Source: Dimorphilus gyrociliatus (taxonomy: Eukaryota > Annelida > Polychaeta > Dinophilidae). Taken from it: DNA of 64,000 nt. Below are positions 59,567 through 64,000 of the stretch, piece by piece. Where the stretch lies: the NCBI GenBank assembly GCA_904063045.1, contig CAJFCJ010000045.1, positions 32,906 through 96,905 on the forward strand, given 5' to 3'. The notes beneath the pieces are model-generated. The model did not search any database. It worked only from the letters and a program-made list of their open reading frames with translations, and was not told the origin of the DNA. The position numbers and the translations under genes were made by a program. The first letter of the stretch is position 1; each line of letters opens with the position of its first letter.

Positions 59567-62500
59567 ATGATTGGAAAGGACGATTACAGTTGTGACGAAC
59601 CAGAAATTCCTACAATTACAATACAACAAAGTACAAATATGGCGCAGTCGACAGCCCACAATGCTACTTCAATGAATGTTATTTTGGTTTATGAGAATGA
59701 CAAAGCCAGAGCCAAGGAAGTAGATGAGTATCTTTCAAAAATTAATGAATTAATGTTGAGAATTAAAAGTAGTGGAGCCAAAGTTGATGGTAATAGCTTT
59801 TTAAAGTACCATTTGATGACTGGGGCAGCTACAATTCCTGAAGGTATGGTTAATCCTGATCCTACTCAACCAAAATTCAGTTATGATGGCATTCAAGATA
59901 ATGCTTTGGAAAAGACAATTGCAAGTCTTCTAATTGATGCTAATGAGAAACCTAATACTACTTTGCTGAGACCCTATTCTGGTAGCAAAGATACTTGGGC
60001 CTTTAAGAGGAACTTTCAAACAGCTTGTGAATTAAACCTTTGGGATACAGAAGAGAAAAGAGTTCGAATGCTGAGAAAATACACTACTGGAAGAGCCAGA
60101 GATGTTATTGAAAGTTTACCCTCCATGGCAAATGAAAATGAAATTTGGGATGCATTGGATGAAGAATTTAATCCAGATCCTATGGCTTACAAAAAAGAAA
60201 TTGATAGATTGAGACAGTTCAATGATGAAACTGTCCAAAGTTTTGTTAGAAGAAGTAAAGAACTTGTGGAAAAATTCCTACCATTCAATACTACTGAAAT
60301 GGCTTGTGTTACTGAAAGAGTTAGAGAACTTCAACTGTTAACTGTATTCAGGAATGGTCTTAAAGGAAAAATTGTTAATCATGTGGAAAAAGATGGAAAG
60401 ATTAACTCAGTTAATCAGTATATTAAATTGGCAAAAAGAGCAGAAATATTTTTTGATAATGCAAGAAAAGAAAGCGAAAATGAATTCAAACAGTACAAAA
60501 GGAGATTTGACAACAATCAGAGTAACTCAAATCAAAATGAACATACATTTAAACCTTTTTCTCAAAATAGATTTCAACAACAAAGAAATGGAAATGCAGG
60601 AAATAATGAAAAAGGCAGCTTTAACAGACTAATACATGTTGGACCTGATGAACCTAATGAAACTGAAATTTCTAAAGGAAGAATGGCAATATTTAATCTC
60701 AAAGAAGAGAAAATCGCACATTTTAAGTGTACTTCTTTGGTAAAAGGCAGAAAAGATTTCCAATTTCGAATGAAAAATCATAATGGAAGAGAGGTTATTG
60801 CTTTATGTGATTCAGGAGCACTTTTGTCATTTATTACAGAAAAAGAAATCAGGTTAATGGATTCTAAATTCATCAAGAAAGAAACTACTGGCTTACCAAT
60901 CATCACTTCAGCAGAGGGAAATGCTTTAAAGACAAAAGGAAAAACAAAACTGAATATTCAATTTAATGGAAGAATTATGGAACAAGAATTCTTTATTATG
61001 GAAAAACTAGATATGGCTATAATACTTGGTTGTGATTTCTTAGAAAATGCTGGAGCTCTTATTGATTTTGCAACAAAACAAGTTTCTCTTCCATTCTTTA
61101 TCAGAAAAGGACAACCAGTTAGAAAGTTTTTGCAATATAACGAAAATCACCAAACAAAATTTGGAAAACAAGGCAGTGTAAAAAAAGTAACTGTTGGAAT
61201 GATGGGACAGTATTTTGAAGATTCTGACACTCCATCTGAAGTTTTTGATACTCCATCCGAAGTTTCAGATAGTGTGGACTCAGAAATGGAAGTTACTGAT
61301 CCAGATACTGGCTATGATACAAGCAACACTCATGGTTCAAGCATAGTTTATGAGGGATTCAATGGTTTTGATTCAAATAGCAATTATGGCACAGATGAAA
61401 GTTCCAGTACTTCTGAAAATTATGATACAGAAACAAGTATTGAATCAGATCACAGCCCAGACTCAGATTTGGATATAATCAATGGTACAAGCTCATCTGA
61501 AGATGAAATTAGTGATTCAACTGATTCTGATCATGGTTCAATGATTGTTATAGACTCATCTGAGGAAGAGCTTGATAACATAACTGAGCCTGATAATGAT
61601 TCAATGATTGTTATAGACTCATCTGAAGAAGAGACCAGTAACACAATTGAGTCTGACAATGATTCCATAATGGTTATAGACTCATCTGATGAAGAGACTG
61701 GAAATATACCTAAGTCTGACAATGACTCAGTTATTCTCATAAATTCCTCTGAAGAAGAAACTGAAGACTTGGCTATGGAAATGGAAATGAAACCACAATA
61801 CATAGAATTAGAAGATGGAATAACTATCAAAGTGCAAAAAGAACAAAAGAAAAATCCAGTTACTCCTGAAATAGAAGAATTACAGTTGGAAAGTATTGAA
61901 TTTGAACATTTGTCTAATCAAAATGTACACAATATTAATTCAAATACACTAGAAATTGACAATTATTTACATGTGTCCAAAAATAATCTTGACAAGAACA
62001 GAGAAGAATTAAAAGAAATGATAAAGAATTATGAAGATATTATTGCTACAAATCAGAATGACATTGGTTCACCAGATGTTCCACCAATGGCAATTGAATT
62101 ATTGGAAGATATAAAGCCTTTCAAACAAAGACCATACAGATTGCCACCCAACAAACAGCAGGAATGCAGGGATCAATTAAATGGATTATTGGAAAATGGT
62201 CTAATTAGAGCAAGCAAAAGCCAATGGGCTTCACCCATTGTTTTTGTGAAAAAGAAAGAAGGAACATTAAGAATGTGTGTGGATTACAGAAAACTTAACA
62301 AGCAATCAAAAAAGAATTGTTATCCAATCCCACATCAGGAAGATTTATTTGATAAGCTTGGAGGAGGCCACAAATATTTTTCTATATTGGATTTAACAAG
62401 TGCATTTCATCATATTCCAATTAAAGAAGAAGATAAGGAGAAAACTGCTTTTATTACACCATTTGGTTTATTTGAATTCAACCGCATGCCATTTGGTTTG

Positions 62501-63283
62501 GCAAATGCACCTTCACACTTCAGCTATATCATGGCAAATTTTGTTATTAATGGATTGGAAAACTTCTGCATTAATTATATGGATGATATTATAGTTTTTA
62601 CCAAAACATTGGAAGAACACTTTGTAGCTCTACAGAAACTTATGGAAAGAATCAAGGAAAAAGACTTCAGAATTAAACTGAGCAAATGTGCATTCCTACA
62701 AGAATCAGTTCAATTCCTTGGTCATAGAATTACACAGAATGGTATTGAAACTGATCCTGAAAAGATTCAAAAAATAAAAGATGCCAAATTACCTATGTTT
62801 GCAAATACTCTGTTGAGTTTTGTGGCATTTTGTGGTTATTATAGAAGATTTGTTAAAGATTTTGCAAAAATCACAAAACCTTTGAGAGAATTATTAAAAG
62901 TACACCAAAAGACAGAAAAACTGAAATGGACAAAAAAAGCAGAGGAAGCTTATGAAACACTAAGGAATGCAATGACAGAGCCCCCAATCCTTCAACTGCC
63001 AGACTTTACTAAATCATTCTATTTAACAACAGATGCTTCTAATTATGCAGTTGGTGCAGTTCTAGAACAAGAATGGGAAGAAGATGGAAAGAAAATAAGA
63101 AAACCAATTTCTTTTGCTTCCAAGCTCCTAATCAATACACAACTAAGATATGCAGCTTATCAAAAAGAGGCTTTTGCAGTATATTGGGCAGTACAAAAAT
63201 TCTCCCATTATCTACAGTATAAGAAATTTTTCTCTACACTGATCACCAAAATTTGGTACAAACATTTGTACAAAACAAACTGA
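59567..63283 (+). CDS. Gag-Pol polyprotein of Ty3/gypsy element, frame broken in RNase H
   Basis: 1,238 codons. Residues ~125-310 are a Gag capsid-like region (LLRPYSGSKDTWAFKRNF, EIWDALDEEF). No CCHC zinc knuckle is visible. An aspartic protease follows at ~420-515 (LCDSGALLSF, AIILGCDFL). An acidic linker at ~545-755 contains four exact 63-base (21-residue) repeats starting at 61541, 61604, 61667 and 61730, each with an IVID-SSEEE-like core. Reverse transcriptase lies at ~850-1040 (MDDIIVF at ~1005) and RNase H starts at ~1155 (TTDASNYAVGAV). Near 63226-63231, in a run of T, the frame changes and the original frame ends at 63283 inside RNase H. No standard slippery heptamer fits, so this looks like a one-base loss. 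A start at a later Met (59639) is possible. Confidence 0.85.
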   Translation: MIGKDDYSCDEPEIPTITIQQSTNMAQSTAHNATSMNVILVYENDKARAKEVDEYLSKINELMLRIKSSGAKVDGNSFLKYHLMTGAATIPEGMVNPDPTQPKFSYDGIQDNALEKTIASLLIDANEKPNTTLLRPYSGSKDTWAFKRNFQTACELNLWDTEEKRVRMLRKYTTGRARDVIESLPSMANENEIWDALDEEFNPDPMAYKKEIDRLRQFNDETVQSFVRRSKELVEKFLPFNTTEMACVTERVRELQLLTVFRNGLKGKIVNHVEKDGKINSVNQYIKLAKRAEIFFDNARKESENEFKQYKRRFDNNQSNSNQNEHTFKPFSQNRFQQQRNGNAGNNEKGSFNRLIHVGPDEPNETEISKGRMAIFNLKEEKIAHFKCTSLVKGRKDFQFRMKNHNGREVIALCDSGALLSFITEKEIRLMDSKFIKKETTGLPIITSAEGNALKTKGKTKLNIQFNGRIMEQEFFIMEKLDMAIILGCDFLENAGALIDFATKQVSLPFFIRKGQPVRKFLQYNENHQTKFGKQGSVKKVTVGMMGQYFEDSDTPSEVFDTPSEVSDSVDSEMEVTDPDTGYDTSNTHGSSIVYEGFNGFDSNSNYGTDESSSTSENYDTETSIESDHSPDSDLDIINGTSSSEDEISDSTDSDHGSMIVIDSSEEELDNITEPDNDSMIVIDSSEEETSNTIESDNDSIMVIDSSDEETGNIPKSDNDSVILINSSEEETEDLAMEMEMKPQYIELEDGITIKVQKEQKKNPVTPEIEELQLESIEFEHLSNQNVHNINSNTLEIDNYLHVSKNNLDKNREELKEMIKNYEDIIATNQNDIGSPDVPPMAIELLEDIKPFKQRPYRLPPNKQQECRDQLNGLLENGLIRASKSQWASPIVFVKKKEGTLRMCVDYRKLNKQSKKNCYPIPHQEDLFDKLGGGHKYFSILDLTSAFHHIPIKEEDKEKTAFITPFGLFEFNRMPFGLANAPSHFSYIMANFVINGLENFCINYMDDIIVFTKTLEEHFVALQKLMERIKEKDFRIKLSKCAFLQESVQFLGHRITQNGIETDPEKIQKIKDAKLPMFANTLLSFVAFCGYYRRFVKDFAKITKPLRELLKVHQKTEKLKWTKKAEEAYETLRNAMTEPPILQLPDFTKSFYLTTDASNYAVGAVLEQEWEEDGKKIRKPISFASKLLINTQLRYAAYQKEAFAVYWAVQKFSHYLQYKKFFSTLITKIWYKHLYKTN

Positions 63284-64000
63284 ATACAAGTACTGTTAAA
63301 TGGGTGATGGCACTTATGGATATGGATTTTGAAATAATATACATACCAGGAAGAACTAATAGAGCAGACTGGATATCAAGAATTGGTGAAACTGATGAAG
63401 TAATTGATTTTCGTAATTTACTTAAGGAAAGATTAAATGAAGAAAAACAAAATGGCAATACAGTTCCCCAATTAGCAGAAAGAAAGGATATGCTTAAATG
63501 CTTTTATATTGATACAGAGGACTTAGAAGAATTAGATGATTGTTTAGATGACAATCTAGACAATGATTATGATGAAGACATAACTGAAATCCAAGCCCAG
63601 ATTATGAAACTAAAAATCACACCAGTTGAAATAAACTTCTATAGAGAACAAGTATTAGATACTCCACTAATGAAAGTTGTAGACAAATTGGAAGGAGAAA
63701 ACATTGATAATGGGTCTTTGAATGAATATGGAAACTTTATTGAATCTATGTTTGTAAAAGAAGACCTTGTATGGTATCTAAATGGCTGTCAACCACTACT
63801 TGTAATTCCACTATCAACTCTAACCAACTTACTTGGACAAATTCATCAACATCAACTATTTGAGCACTATGGTGTAGACATAACAATTCACACTTTGGAG
63901 CAAGCTTTCTGGCACCCAAAGCTAAAGAAAACAATTAAAGATCACATAAAGAGTTGTGAATTTTGTGAGCAATTAAGAGCACCAGGCAACAAACATCTGT
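63232..64000 (+). CDS. Pol continuation: end of RNase H and integrase zinc-binding region (partial)
   Basis: Open in one frame from 63232 to the window edge. It opens with the YTDHQNL block of RNase H, then IYIPGRTNRADWISR, a long acidic linker (63500-63700), and an H-H-C-C zinc-binding region near 63840-63975 (IHQHQLFEHYG, CEFCEQLR) that begins the integrase. The integrase catalytic core would lie downstream of the window. Confidence 0.8.

Larger units (their letters stand above)
59155..64000 (+). mobile_element. Ty3/gypsy LTR retrotransposon (5' LTR, gag-pol; 3' end outside window)
   Basis: The presumed 5' LTR runs from about 59155 (TGTTGG) to about 59552. The right edge is inferred from TGG at 59553, a likely primer binding site, and from a 22-base segment ending there that also occurs at 44551-44572. 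TATATAAA at 59341-59348 would be the LTR promoter, with transcription starting near 59370. One gag-pol frame begins at 59567. The 3' LTR is not in the window, so LTR limits cannot be checked by comparison. Confidence 0.75.

Noticed and set aside
61531-61830. Serine-rich minus-strand ORF
   Set aside because: It is the shadow of the acidic tandem repeats of the gypsy polyprotein on the other strand.
63221-63240. Programmed -1 frameshift between gag and pol
   Set aside because: Gag, protease and reverse transcriptase are already in one frame. The break is inside RNase H and lacks a canonical slippery heptamer.

Overview
The window is nuclear DNA of an animal. Genes carry short GT-AG introns, mostly 46-82 bp, and their families are metazoan: a TRPM-type channel, vitellogenin, LDLa/LRR seven-transmembrane receptors, an ITIH C-terminal domain, a mariner remnant, a Ty3/gypsy element, a tRNA-Leu with metazoan layout and TTAGGG-type telomeric repeats. 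The receptor architecture, related to the GRL101 receptor of molluscs and to relaxin receptors, together with the compact AT-rich layout, points to a small-genome lophotrochozoan. A miniature annelid of the Dimorphilus kind is my best guess, but that is inference.

Layout. Positions 1-43,300 are gene dense. First comes the 3' part of a TRPM-like channel, then a broken leucine-rich-repeat (LRR) gene, then a complete vitellogenin gene with a TATA/Inr promoter. A mariner fragment and a secreted lamin-tail-domain/ITIH-C gene with one in-frame stop follow. An intact LRR gene with a VHL-box-like N-terminus sits next to a partly deleted tandem duplicate. From about 18.9 to 41.6 kb three large minus-strand receptor genes of one unusual type (N-terminal SRCR-like modules, C-type lectin, five or six LDLa, LRR, 7TM) lie in tandem. 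They are interrupted only by a two-PAN-domain gene, a tRNA-Leu(UAA) and a polytopic membrane protein. A secreted lectin-like gene closes this part.

From about 43.5 kb the character changes: very AT-rich, few genes, many dispersed and tandem repeats. This part holds a small secreted cationic-peptide precursor, four stem-loops with conserved arms and diverged loops that look like a microRNA cluster, an unknown gene with a duplicated C-terminal domain and frameshifts, a decayed tandem array of about 1.6 kb units, a short motif array next to a PHD-finger ORF (probably a dead DNA transposon), and from about 59.2 kb the 5' end of a Ty3/gypsy element. The pol of that element carries four tandem copies of a SUMO-interaction-like motif.

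Recurring theme. Short arrays of TTAGGG-type repeats lie at the edges of fragments of two gene families, the LRR genes and the LTD-ITIH gene. This suggests that telomeric-repeat-associated breakage or joining has been scattering pieces of these genes. Splice sites and domains were read by eye; exon joins described as phase-consistent were checked by codon arithmetic.
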